DNA of 64,000 bases from an uncultured Lachnospiraceae bacterium (lineage in GTDB: Bacteria > Bacillota > Clostridia > Lachnospirales > Lachnospiraceae), in contig CAJUFW010000001.1 of NCBI GenBank assembly GCA_910585655.1, positions 1 to 64,000 on the forward strand. The letters are read 5' to 3'. Of this stretch, positions 54,620 through 62,960 are shown piece by piece. Position numbers and translations under genes: made by a program. Every line of letters starts with the position of its first letter. Position 1 is the stretch's first letter. The notes under the pieces were generated by a model, which was not told where the DNA came from, did not search any database, and saw only the letters and a program-made list of their open reading frames with translations.

Positions 54620-55551
54620 ATAAGATACCGAATAGACAGGTGATTTGTGAATGTCTGATGGAGGCGGCGAAAACCGATCAGGATGTAGTCGTACTGTGCA
54701 GCGACTCCAGAGGATCCGCTTCCTTGGCAGCTTTTGCAGAGGCTTATCCAAAGCAGTTTATAGAAGTAGGAATTGCGGAACAAAGTCTGGTTTCGACTGC
54801 GGCGGGTTTGGCCAGATGTGGGAAAAAAGCCTATGCCGCTTCTCCGGCGTGCTTTTTATCGACCAGAAGCATGGAGCAGGCAAAAGTAGACGTGGCGTAT
54901 TCTCATACGAACGTAAAACTGATTGGTATTAGCGGCGGTATCAGTTACGGCGCGCTTGGTATGACGCATCATTCCGCTCAGGATATCGCAGCGCTGGCAA
55001 GCGTACCAGGAATGAGAGTATATCTGCCAAGCGACCGTTTTCAGACTGAAAAGCTGATGGCGGCTCTTTTGGCAGACAATGAGCCGGCTTATATCCGGGT
55101 AGGACGGAATCCGGTAGAGGACGTCTACAGCGAAGGATATTGCCCGTTTGAAATGAATAAGGCTGTTACCGTCCGCGAGGGAAGCGATTTGACGATCATC
55201 GCCTGCGGTGAAATGGTGGGAGCAGCGGTCAAGGCTGCCGATACGTTAGGCGGACAAGGCATTTCCTGCCGTGTGCTGGATATGTATTGCGTCAAGCCGA
55301 TCGATCGGGAAGCGGTTGTACGGGCAGCAAGAGAAACCGGTCATATCATCACGATTGAGGAGCATTCTCTGCTTGGCGGCATGGGATCGATGGTCAGTCA
55401 GATTGTAGGAGCAGAGGAGCCATGCCCGGTGATTGGTCTGGCACTTCCGGATGAACCGGCGATTGCGGGCAAGTCTCAGGAAGTATTTGATTATTATGGT
55501 TTGAATGCAGAAAACCTCGTCAAAGAAGCCAATAAGCTGCTGGTACGCTAA
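54616..55551 (+). CDS. Transketolase, C-terminal (pyrimidine-binding) subunit
   Basis: 311 aa. Pyrimidine-binding domain with the catalytic Glu in FIEVGIAEQSLVSTAAGLA (near residue 53), a His-containing loop GMTHHSAQDIAAL, and the transketolase C-terminal domain (RVLDMYCVKPIDREAVV; IITIEEHSLLGGMGSMV). Completes the heterodimeric enzyme encoded with the preceding gene. Confidence 0.88.
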   Translation: MNKIPNRQVICECLMEAAKTDQDVVVLCSDSRGSASLAAFAEAYPKQFIEVGIAEQSLVSTAAGLARCGKKAYAASPACFLSTRSMEQAKVDVAYSHTNVKLIGISGGISYGALGMTHHSAQDIAALASVPGMRVYLPSDRFQTEKLMAALLADNEPAYIRVGRNPVEDVYSEGYCPFEMNKAVTVREGSDLTIIACGEMVGAAVKAADTLGGQGISCRVLDMYCVKPIDREAVVRAARETGHIITIEEHSLLGGMGSMVSQIVGAEEPCPVIGLALPDEPAIAGKSQEVFDYYGLNAENLVKEANKLLVR

Positions 55552-55630
55552 TCGCCAACCGCCGAATCACCTTCTGAAACAACACGACTAGCCAGATAGG
55601 AGACCGTTTGGCAAATTTATCACAGAAAAG

Positions 55631-55674
55631 CCGCAAAGCAGCAAAACAGCCCTTTTGATCTTGTTGTTTTGCGG
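55631..55674 (+). promoter_or_regulatory. Hairpin between transketolase and kinase
   Basis: CCGCAAAGCAGC (55631-55642) pairs over 12 bases with GTTGTTTTGCGG (55663-55674) if two G-U pairs are allowed, so it is an RNA-level hairpin of this strand. It ends 19 bases before the kinase ATG, with a short TTT after it; attenuator or weak terminator. Confidence 0.5.
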
Positions 55675-55692
55675 TTTGGAATAGAGGGAAAT

Positions 55693-57201
55693 ATGAGCGA
55701 AAAAAACTATATACTGGCGGTGGATCAAAGTACTTCCGGCACTAAGGCGCTGCTGTTTGATCGAACGGGTGCCTTGGTAGCAAGGAAAGATTTGCCGCAT
55801 CGGCAGATTATCAATGAAATCGGCTGGGTAGAGCATGATCCAATGGAGATTTACCGCAATACGATCCAGGTATTGCAGGATGTGGTTACGGAAAGCGGTG
55901 TGCCGAAAGAAGAGATCGCGGGGCTTGGGATCAGCAACCAGCGGGAAACGGCTATGGTATGGAATCGGGAAACCGGGCTGCCGGTTTACAATGCCGTTGT
56001 CTGGCAGTGCGCCAGAGGCGCCGCGCTTTGTGAGCGGCTGGAGCAGGAGGGGCATGCGGCTGTGGTAAAGGCAGCAACTGGCTTGAATTTATCTCCTTAT
56101 TTTTCAGCCGCCAAGCTTGCCTGGGTATTTCATTGGCTAAAGGAACAAAATCAGGCAGGGGACGCCAAAGAGTCCTTAGAAAAAACGCTTTGCGCCGGGA
56201 CGATGGATAGCTGGCTGGTGTATAAGCTGACGAAGGGCGAGCGGTTCCAGACCGATTATTCCAATGCTTCCAGAACACAGTTATTTAATATTCATACGTT
56301 ATCCTGGGATGAGGAATTGTGCTGTTTGTTTGGGGTTCCAATGGAAAGTCTGGCTACGGTAACGGATTCTAACGGAGATTATGGCAGTACGGACTTAGAG
56401 GGCTTTTTCCAGGAACCTATCCCGATTCGCGGGGTGTTCGGTGATTCGCATGGGGCGCTTTACGGGCAGGGTTGTCATAAAGTCGGTATGATTAAGACGA
56501 CCTATGGCACCGGTTCTTCTGTTATGATGAACATTGGTGAAAAGCCGATTGTCAGCGAACATGGGGCTGTAACCTCCTTAGCCTATGGTCTTTCCGGAAA
56601 GGTGTTCTATGTGCTGGAGGGGAATATCAATTATACAGGCGCGACGATCAAATGGCTGGCAGAGGAGGTCGGTTTGATCGGCAGCTCAAAGGAATCCGAG
56701 GAATGGGCAAAAAAGGCGAATCCGGAGGATCATACGTATTTGGTGCCTGCCTTTACCGGATTAGGCGCGCCGTATTTTGACAGCCAGGCAGAAGGAGTTA
56801 TCTGCGGGATGACGAGAATGACCGGAAAGGCTGAACTGGTACGGGCGGCTGTGGATTCGATAGCCTACCAGATCACCGATATTTTAAAGGTGATGGAGGA
56901 GGACAGTGGGATTTTGGTGCAGGAGCTGCGGGTAGACGGAGGACCGACCGGCAATCAGTATCTGATGCAGTTCCAAAGCGATATTGCCGGAATTCCGGTT
57001 CGTGTGCCGCAAATGGAAGAACTGTCCGGGATTGGGGCGGCGTATGCGGCTGGAATCGCCTTAGGGCTTTATGAAGAAAGCGTATTTGAACGGGACGCTA
57101 GGGCTTATTATGAGCCTAAGCTTTCTGCCGGAACCGTAGAGAAAAAAAGGGACGGATGGAAACGGGCGGTAGCCGCGGCAAGAGGAAGCGGAAGTAAATG
57201 A
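55693..57201 (+). CDS. FGGY-family carbohydrate kinase
   Basis: 502 aa from ATG 55693 (AGAGGG upstream). Glycerol-kinase-like: YILAVDQSTSGTKALLFD, GISNQRETAMVWNRETG, TYGTGSSVMMNIG, RVDGGPTGNQYLMQFQ. It is clearly distinct from glpK at 24.6 kb. Where glpK has [13 protein letters not shown] this protein has GVFGDSHGALYGQ, so the substrate pocket differs; a ketose such as an apulose-, xylulose- or ribulose-type sugar is more likely than glycerol. It follows the isomerase and transketolase and would supply the phosphorylated ketose. The stop overlaps the next start. Confidence 0.85.
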   Translation: MSEKNYILAVDQSTSGTKALLFDRTGALVARKDLPHRQIINEIGWVEHDPMEIYRNTIQVLQDVVTESGVPKEEIAGLGISNQRETAMVWNRETGLPVYNAVVWQCARGAALCERLEQEGHAAVVKAATGLNLSPYFSAAKLAWVFHWLKEQNQAGDAKESLEKTLCAGTMDSWLVYKLTKGERFQTDYSNASRTQLFNIHTLSWDEELCCLFGVPMESLATVTDSNGDYGSTDLEGFFQEPIPIRGVFGDSHGALYGQGCHKVGMIKTTYGTGSSVMMNIGEKPIVSEHGAVTSLAYGLSGKVFYVLEGNINYTGATIKWLAEEVGLIGSSKESEEWAKKANPEDHTYLVPAFTGLGAPYFDSQAEGVICGMTRMTGKAELVRAAVDSIAYQITDILKVMEEDSGILVQELRVDGGPTGNQYLMQFQSDIAGIPVRVPQMEELSGIGAAYAAGIALGLYEESVFERDARAYYEPKLSAGTVEKKRDGWKRAVAAARGSGSK

Positions 57202-59357
57202 AAAAATGGTTGCTTTCTTATATCTGCGTACTGATAGTTCCGTTTGTATTTGGCTGTATGCTGTATGGGTATTCACAAGCTTCCGTTCAGTCGGAAGTGG
57301 ATGCGATCCAGGAAATGAATCTTCGGAATATGCAGACCGTGGTAGAAAATGCCATAGAGGATGCCAGAAATATCAGTGAGGCACTGCTTTGTGATGAAAA
57401 GGTAGCGTTATTGATGAACCTGCCGGAAGGCGCTGGTTATAGTGAGGCAGTCTTGATTCAGGAAATAACCGGAATGATTCGGCATTATCAGACAGCAAAT
57501 CATCTGTTTTCTTCCATTACGATTAATATGTCAGAACAGGAATATTTGCTTTCGGAATCGGCATGTTACCGTTACAGCTGGGTAGAGCCGGTGGCAGAGT
57601 CTTTTTTGGGCATGGAGTACGATCAGTTTGAACGTCTGATGGAAGAGGAAAATTATAACCATTTTTTCTTAAACCGGATAGGGGAAGACTATGAGGGAAT
57701 CTATGTTCATTCCTCCTGGCGTTATCAGGAAAAAAAGGCTCCTGTTGTGATTCTGATTCGTTATGATATGGGCTTATTAGGAGAAATGTTAGTGTCCGGG
57801 GAATATCTGACCTGTCTTTACGACGCCAAGCAGGACTGTTATTTTTCTGCCGGAGAGTGGCAACAACCGCCGGAGGAGCTGGTAGAACAGGTTTTGGCAG
57901 GAAAGAATCGGGACTACTTTCTTTTACAGCAGGAGCTACCGGACAGCGGAATTTGGGTCATGAACCTTGTGGAAAAAAGCCAGTACCTTTCTCCGATTAA
58001 GCAAATGCAGTATATCTTATTTATCTATGTGTTGATTTGTCTGCTGGCAGGAGGAGCGATAGCGTGGTATATGGCTAGAAAAAGCTATTCTCCGGTACGA
58101 GAACTGGCGGATCTGGCAAAGCAGATGGAGCAGCGATTTTACGGCAGTGAAGAACACAGAGACGAGTTCAGCCTGATCAAAGCTTCTTTAGAGCGGCTTT
58201 CCAAGGATTACGCAGAGCAAAGAAGCATCGCTAGCGAGCGCAACAGCATTGCCAGCGAACACAGAAGTTTAACCCGAAAAAGCGAACAGTATGCCAGAGA
58301 AACGCTGCTGGCACGGTTTTTACAGGAGAGAAGCTTTGGCAGGCAGGAGGTATTCCAGGCTTATGAATTGCTTCATGATCTGTTTGGAGAAGACGATGTT
58401 TTGCTGTTGGCTTATGAAGCAGAGGAGCAGGAAGAGACAGAAGAAGCAGGGACGACGTCTGCCAGACTGCACCTAAAGACAGGAAAGCCAGGGCAGAGCC
58501 TGGCAGATCGGCTGGAACTTCCGTTCTTTGTCTTAAAGAACATTACCGAGGAACTGACCGCTGGAGAGTATCCTTCCTTTTGTCTGGAATGTGAGGGATT
58601 CTTACTTTGCTTGTTTGGAGTTCCAAAAGAGTCAGGGGCAGAAGCGCTTTCTAAGCTTCGCGAGGTTGCCGAACGGGTTTGCGTCTATGCCAGAGAATAT
58701 TTTCACTATTCGATTGTGGCAGATATCAGCGCCCTTCACCAAAATGGAAAGGAGACTGTTTTGGCTTATCAGGAAGTACGGGAGTTGATTCGCTTTCGGG
58801 ATATGATTGGCAGTCCGCTTCCTGTGATTGTCTATGAAGAATTTAGACAGGATAACAGCGAAGAAGGAGCGAAACATTACCGCCAGATTCGCAGGCTTCA
58901 ACAACTGATTGACCGGCAGCAGTATAAAGAAGCGGCAAAGGTTCTGGAATTGCTTTACCAGGAGCCGGAGGAGGCGACGCTGCCAAAACAAGCCGGAGAG
59001 GAAGATGACCATATCGAACCAGAGGAAAAAATGCGGGAAGTAGCCGCTTATATCGACAGCCACTATGCGGATAAAAACCTGACGGTCGGATTTTTGGCAG
59101 ATATGCTGGGCTTTGGGCTCTCCAATTTGTCACAGATGTTCAAACGTTACCGGAATTGCGGGCTTTTGGATTATATCAATCAGGTGAGGCTTGAACAGGC
59201 CAAACTCCTGCTTTTAGAGGGAAAAACGGTAAAGGAAGCTGCGGATTTGGTCGGTTTTTATACGACCAGACCACTGACGAACCTGTTTAACCAGTTTGAA
59301 GGAACGACACCGATGAAATGGAAGAACCAAAAGCAGCAGGAAACCAAAACACAGTAG
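57198..59357 (+). CDS. Membrane-bound AraC family regulator with extracytoplasmic sensor
   Basis: 719 aa. N-terminal TM helix (LLSYICVLIVPFVFGCMLYGY), an outside sensor region (residues ~30-275, Cache-like layout) and a second TM helix (YILFIYVLICLLAGGAIAWYM). A juxtamembrane helical segment, a middle domain and a C-terminal AraC DNA-binding domain follow (KNLTVGFLADMLGFGLSNLSQMFKRYRNCGLLDYI; EAADLVGFYTTRPLTNLFNQFEGTTPMKW). These one-component systems sense extracellular sugars or binding-protein complexes. It overlaps the kinase stop (ATGA) and precedes a lipoprotein gene by 14 bases. A short SIASERNSIASEH repeat lies near residue 345. Confidence 0.88.
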   Translation: MKKWLLSYICVLIVPFVFGCMLYGYSQASVQSEVDAIQEMNLRNMQTVVENAIEDARNISEALLCDEKVALLMNLPEGAGYSEAVLIQEITGMIRHYQTANHLFSSITINMSEQEYLLSESACYRYSWVEPVAESFLGMEYDQFERLMEEENYNHFFLNRIGEDYEGIYVHSSWRYQEKKAPVVILIRYDMGLLGEMLVSGEYLTCLYDAKQDCYFSAGEWQQPPEELVEQVLAGKNRDYFLLQQELPDSGIWVMNLVEKSQYLSPIKQMQYILFIYVLICLLAGGAIAWYMARKSYSPVRELADLAKQMEQRFYGSEEHRDEFSLIKASLERLSKDYAEQRSIASERNSIASEHRSLTRKSEQYARETLLARFLQERSFGRQEVFQAYELLHDLFGEDDVLLLAYEAEEQEETEEAGTTSARLHLKTGKPGQSLADRLELPFFVLKNITEELTAGEYPSFCLECEGFLLCLFGVPKESGAEALSKLREVAERVCVYAREYFHYSIVADISALHQNGKETVLAYQEVRELIRFRDMIGSPLPVIVYEEFRQDNSEEGAKHYRQIRRLQQLIDRQQYKEAAKVLELLYQEPEEATLPKQAGEEDDHIEPEEKMREVAAYIDSHYADKNLTVGFLADMLGFGLSNLSQMFKRYRNCGLLDYINQVRLEQAKLLLLEGKTVKEAADLVGFYTTRPLTNLFNQFEGTTPMKWKNQKQQETKTQ

Positions 59358-59371
59358 GGAAGGCGGGGCAT

Positions 59372-60922
59372 ATGAAAAAAGAGAGAAAAAAGTTTTTACT
59401 TGCAGCTTTGGCTGTTTCCGCATTGCTGTGTTGTCTGCCGTTTTGCGCCGCCTGCTCCGGTAAACAGGAACAAGAGCAAGATCACCTGGAAGAAGAGACG
59501 CTGACTGTTTGGACGATGACCGGAAACGGCAACGATTTGAATACATTGCCCGGAGTGTTAGAAATGGAACGGCGGACAGGAATTAAGGTGCAGTATCAAT
59601 CCATAGATTCTGCCGAAGCAGCAACAAAGTTTTCTTTGCTGCTTGCAAAAGGAGAACTTCCGGATATCGTTTATTTATCTTTGACCGGAGGGTATCCGGG
59701 CGGAATGGAGCAGGCGATAGAAGACGGGATTTTTTTAGATCCGACAGAGCTAATCGCTGGCTATATGCCACATTACCGGGAAATGTTGGAAAATAATGAA
59801 GAAATCCGCAAAGGAATTCAGACGGACAGTGGAAAACAGCTCCTTTATTCCATCAGTGGGGACGACAACGGTCCGGCGGCAGAAGGAGAATGGCTGGGAT
59901 TGTTTTTACGCGGCGATTGGCTGGAAAAAGTAGAGCTGGCGCTGCCGGAAACGTTGGACGACTGGCATACAGTGCTTACCTGTTTTCGGGATTTCTGTGG
60001 GGCGGAATCTCCGTTGCTGTTAAAAAAGAACGGGACGTTTACCGGAGGCGCGTTTGTGACCGCATTTGGGATTCAGCCGGGCTTTTATTTAGAGGGAGAT
60101 ACGGTAAAATATGGTCCCTCCGAGCCGGGCTACCGGGATTATTTGGAACTGATGGCAGACTGGTACCAAGAAGGGCTGATCGACGCTAATTTTATGACGA
60201 ATGGTTTTGGTCTTTCTGCGCCTGCCGAGCTACTGCTCAACGGAGTGATCGGAGCAGGAGAAATTTCCTGGACGTATACCGAAGACTATTTTGACGGGGT
60301 GTATCTGACTGCAGTAAAAAATCCGGTACAGACAATAGGAGATATTCCTTATGGTGAAAAATTAGAGGACGGTATTGTCAATAGTCTGATTGGAATTTCG
60401 GCTACCTGCAAAAAGCCGGAGCTTGCCGCAACATGGCTGGATTACCAATATTCCAGAGAAGGGATGGAATTGAATTTTTATGGAATCGAGGGAGAAAGCT
60501 TTGAACGGCTTTCTGACGGCAGTTATGCGTTGACAAACGCTATTTTAGAAGCTCCGGAAGGAGCAGAGGAGGCTTTGAAGCGTTATGCCAGAGGAAACGG
60601 GATTGGCTGGTATAACTGGAAGGTGTTGGAAAAGTTCAGCTTACATCGCGAACATGTTGCTTCCAGTAAGCAAATCTGGTCGGAACAGGATTACTCCCGT
60701 TGTCTGCCTCATACCATCGACTTTGAAGGGTCGTCTGACGATACATCTTATCGGATTGTAAATGCGCTTTCTGCTTTGGTGACAGAAAAAACAGTCGCTT
60801 ATATTACCGGGCGAGAGGGATTTGAGACCTATGACAGCTTTCAGCGGCTTCTGCGTGAATATGGATTGGAACAGGCTATCCGCTGGTATCAGGAACAATA
60901 CGACCGTTACCAAAGTCGTTAG
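59372..60922 (+). CDS. Sugar ABC transporter substrate-binding lipoprotein 2
   Basis: 516 aa from ATG 59372. Lipoprotein signal with lipobox FCAAC, then a family-1-like solute-binding protein (TLTVWTMTGNGNDLNTLPGVLEME; YPGGMEQAIEDGIFLDPTELI; ELALPETLDDWHTVLTCF; GYRDYLELMADWYQEGLIDANFMTNG). Paralogue of the genes at 35312 and 61086. Probably lipid-anchored outside the cell, binding an oligosaccharide and perhaps informing the membrane AraC regulator encoded just before it. No permease or ATPase gene lies in the window. Confidence 0.88.
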   Translation: MKKERKKFLLAALAVSALLCCLPFCAACSGKQEQEQDHLEEETLTVWTMTGNGNDLNTLPGVLEMERRTGIKVQYQSIDSAEAATKFSLLLAKGELPDIVYLSLTGGYPGGMEQAIEDGIFLDPTELIAGYMPHYREMLENNEEIRKGIQTDSGKQLLYSISGDDNGPAAEGEWLGLFLRGDWLEKVELALPETLDDWHTVLTCFRDFCGAESPLLLKKNGTFTGGAFVTAFGIQPGFYLEGDTVKYGPSEPGYRDYLELMADWYQEGLIDANFMTNGFGLSAPAELLLNGVIGAGEISWTYTEDYFDGVYLTAVKNPVQTIGDIPYGEKLEDGIVNSLIGISATCKKPELAATWLDYQYSREGMELNFYGIEGESFERLSDGSYALTNAILEAPEGAEEALKRYARGNGIGWYNWKVLEKFSLHREHVASSKQIWSEQDYSRCLPHTIDFEGSSDDTSYRIVNALSALVTEKTVAYITGREGFETYDSFQRLLREYGLEQAIRWYQEQYDRYQSR

Positions 60923-60991
60923 CTAAATGTTTATATAAAAATTCAAATAAAATTTGGTACTATTTTTTTATAAAAAGTGAAATATAGGCTG

Positions 60992-61020
60992 TTTTCAAAG
61001 AAAAGATTCTATGTTAGAAT
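60992..61020 (+). promoter_or_regulatory. Promoter of lipoprotein 3
   Basis: TTTTCA (60992-60997), 17-base spacer, TAGAAT (61015-61020), followed by a leader of about 60 bases. Confidence 0.45.
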
Positions 61021-61085
61021 GGGCAATGTAAAGAAAGCACACAAGTGTTTTCCTTAAAAATTAAATTAAGAGGAGGATGCGACGA

Positions 61086-62786
61086 ATGAAAGCAAAAAAG
61101 CTAGTAGCAATCCTGTTGTGTCTGGTGATGGCTGTCAGCCTGTTCGCTGCGTGCGGCGAAAAAAAGAACAAGAATGACACAGGCAACCAGAACAACAATC
61201 AGCAAAATCAGGACAACACAGGTAACAACGATGCAGACAACAGCACAGGCGGAGATACCGATACAGGCAATGCCTTAACCGAACTTCCGCTTCCGCTAAC
61301 AGCAGAGAAAGAGAACCTTTCCGTATGGACGTTCTATGCGAATGACTTTTTGGACGGTCCTGGCGATGTTAAGGGTGTTCAGAAGATGGAAGAGGTTACA
61401 AATGTCCATATTGAATGGCAGACGGTTCTTTCCGCAGAAGCACAGGAGAAGATGGGACTTTTGCTGGCTTCCGGTAATTTTCCGGATATCATCTACTTCG
61501 CTTTGGCTACCCCGACCAGACAGTATACCGGTGGTATGGAAAAGGGTATTGCAGACGGCGTGTTAATTGATGCCACTCCGTTGATTGAAAACTATATGCC
61601 AAACTATAAAAGACTGATGGAAGCGCAGGATGAGTCCAGGATTGAGTCTATGACCGATACCGGTTTAAAGACTATCTGGTCCTACAGCGCAAACGATCAG
61701 GGACCACATGGAGAAAATGAGTGGTGTGGTATGGTTATTCGTAAGGACTGGCTTGACGAGCTGAATATGCCTATGCCGGAAACTTTAGACGACTGGCATG
61801 ATACGTTGGTTGCCTTCAAAGAGCAAAAGGGCGCTGACGCTCCTTTGATGATCGGTACGACCGGACCAGTCGGCAATGGCGCCTTCCTGACCGCTTTTGG
61901 CATTCTTCCTGCTTACTATCAGGTAAACGGAGAAGTAAAATATGGTCCTGCTCAGCCGGAATACAAAGAATACATCGATTTAATGGCTCAGTGGTACAAA
62001 GAAGGACTGATTGATCCGAACTTTATGACCAACAATGCTGGTATCGGCGCACCAAACGAATACATCGTAAACGGACGTGCCGGAGCATTTTCTACCTTTT
62101 ATTCTATGGCAAACCAGGGTATGATCAACATGGGTCTGGTAACGGATAACCCGAACTTCTATTTACAGGCTGTTAAGAATCCGGTAAAGAACCAGGGCGA
62201 TACGCCGTATACCTCTAAAGTAGCAGATGGTATCGTAAACTCGATGATCGGTATTACCACAGGATGTAAGAATCCGGAGTTAGCTGCTATGTGGCTGGAT
62301 TTCAACTATACCACAGAAGGTATGCTGATGAACATGTACGGCGTAGAGGGTGAGAGCTTTACGGTTGCAGAAGACGGCTCTTATCAGTTTACCGATGAGA
62401 TTTTAAACAATCCGGACTACAGCCCGACCGACGCTCTGAAGTTCTGGGCAAGAGGAAATGGTCTTGGACTTTACAACTGGGAAACCGCTATGAGAACTTA
62501 CTCCAACTATGATGAAATCATAGAAACCGAGAAAGTATGGACAGAGCAGGATATATCTCTTTGCCTGCCAAAGAACCTGTTTATGACCGACGAAGAAGCA
62601 AACAAGTACAGCAGCCTTTATACTTCTATCGAAACGATGGTACAGGAAAATACCTGTAACTGGATTCAGGGTGCTATGACAACCGATAACTTTGACGAGT
62701 TTGTAGACAGCTTGTATCAGTTCGGTCTGCAGGAATGTATTGATATTCAGCAGGGCTTACTGGATCGGTATAACGCACGGAAATAA
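61086..62786 (+). CDS. Sugar ABC transporter substrate-binding lipoprotein 3
   Basis: 566 aa from ATG 61086 (GAGGAGG upstream). Lipobox LFAAC, an Asn/Gln/Asp-rich linker typical of lipoproteins with high expression, then TELPLPLTAEKENLSVWTFYAND, QYTGGMEKGIADGVLIDATPLIENYMP, ELNMPMPETLDDWHDTLVAFK, IDLMAQWYKEGLIDPNFMTNN. It has its own promoter and a strong terminator, so it can be expressed independently of the island. It preserves the TELPLP junction that is broken in the gene at 35312. Confidence 0.9.
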   Translation: MKAKKLVAILLCLVMAVSLFAACGEKKNKNDTGNQNNNQQNQDNTGNNDADNSTGGDTDTGNALTELPLPLTAEKENLSVWTFYANDFLDGPGDVKGVQKMEEVTNVHIEWQTVLSAEAQEKMGLLLASGNFPDIIYFALATPTRQYTGGMEKGIADGVLIDATPLIENYMPNYKRLMEAQDESRIESMTDTGLKTIWSYSANDQGPHGENEWCGMVIRKDWLDELNMPMPETLDDWHDTLVAFKEQKGADAPLMIGTTGPVGNGAFLTAFGILPAYYQVNGEVKYGPAQPEYKEYIDLMAQWYKEGLIDPNFMTNNAGIGAPNEYIVNGRAGAFSTFYSMANQGMINMGLVTDNPNFYLQAVKNPVKNQGDTPYTSKVADGIVNSMIGITTGCKNPELAAMWLDFNYTTEGMLMNMYGVEGESFTVAEDGSYQFTDEILNNPDYSPTDALKFWARGNGLGLYNWETAMRTYSNYDEIIETEKVWTEQDISLCLPKNLFMTDEEANKYSSLYTSIETMVQENTCNWIQGAMTTDNFDEFVDSLYQFGLQECIDIQQGLLDRYNARK

Positions 62787-62829
62787 GAACTAACAATCAA
62801 AAAACAAAAACGCCATAAAAACACTCTTT

Positions 62830-62874
62830 AGAGCAGCCATGGAACAGTCGATTTGTTCTGTGGCTGCTCTTTGT
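62830..62874 (+). terminator. Terminator after lipoprotein 3
   Basis: AGAGCAGCCA (62830-62839) pairs with TGGCTGCTCT (62861-62870) and inner GAACAG/TTGTTC-type pairs; a short T run follows. Confidence 0.75.
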
Positions 62875-62960
62875 GATAGGCGTTGCAGAAATAGGATAAG
62901 TATAGTAGAATAAGGGCAAGGCTGAAATGGAAAAAAGAAGGCGGAAGGAAGTGTGTGGGT

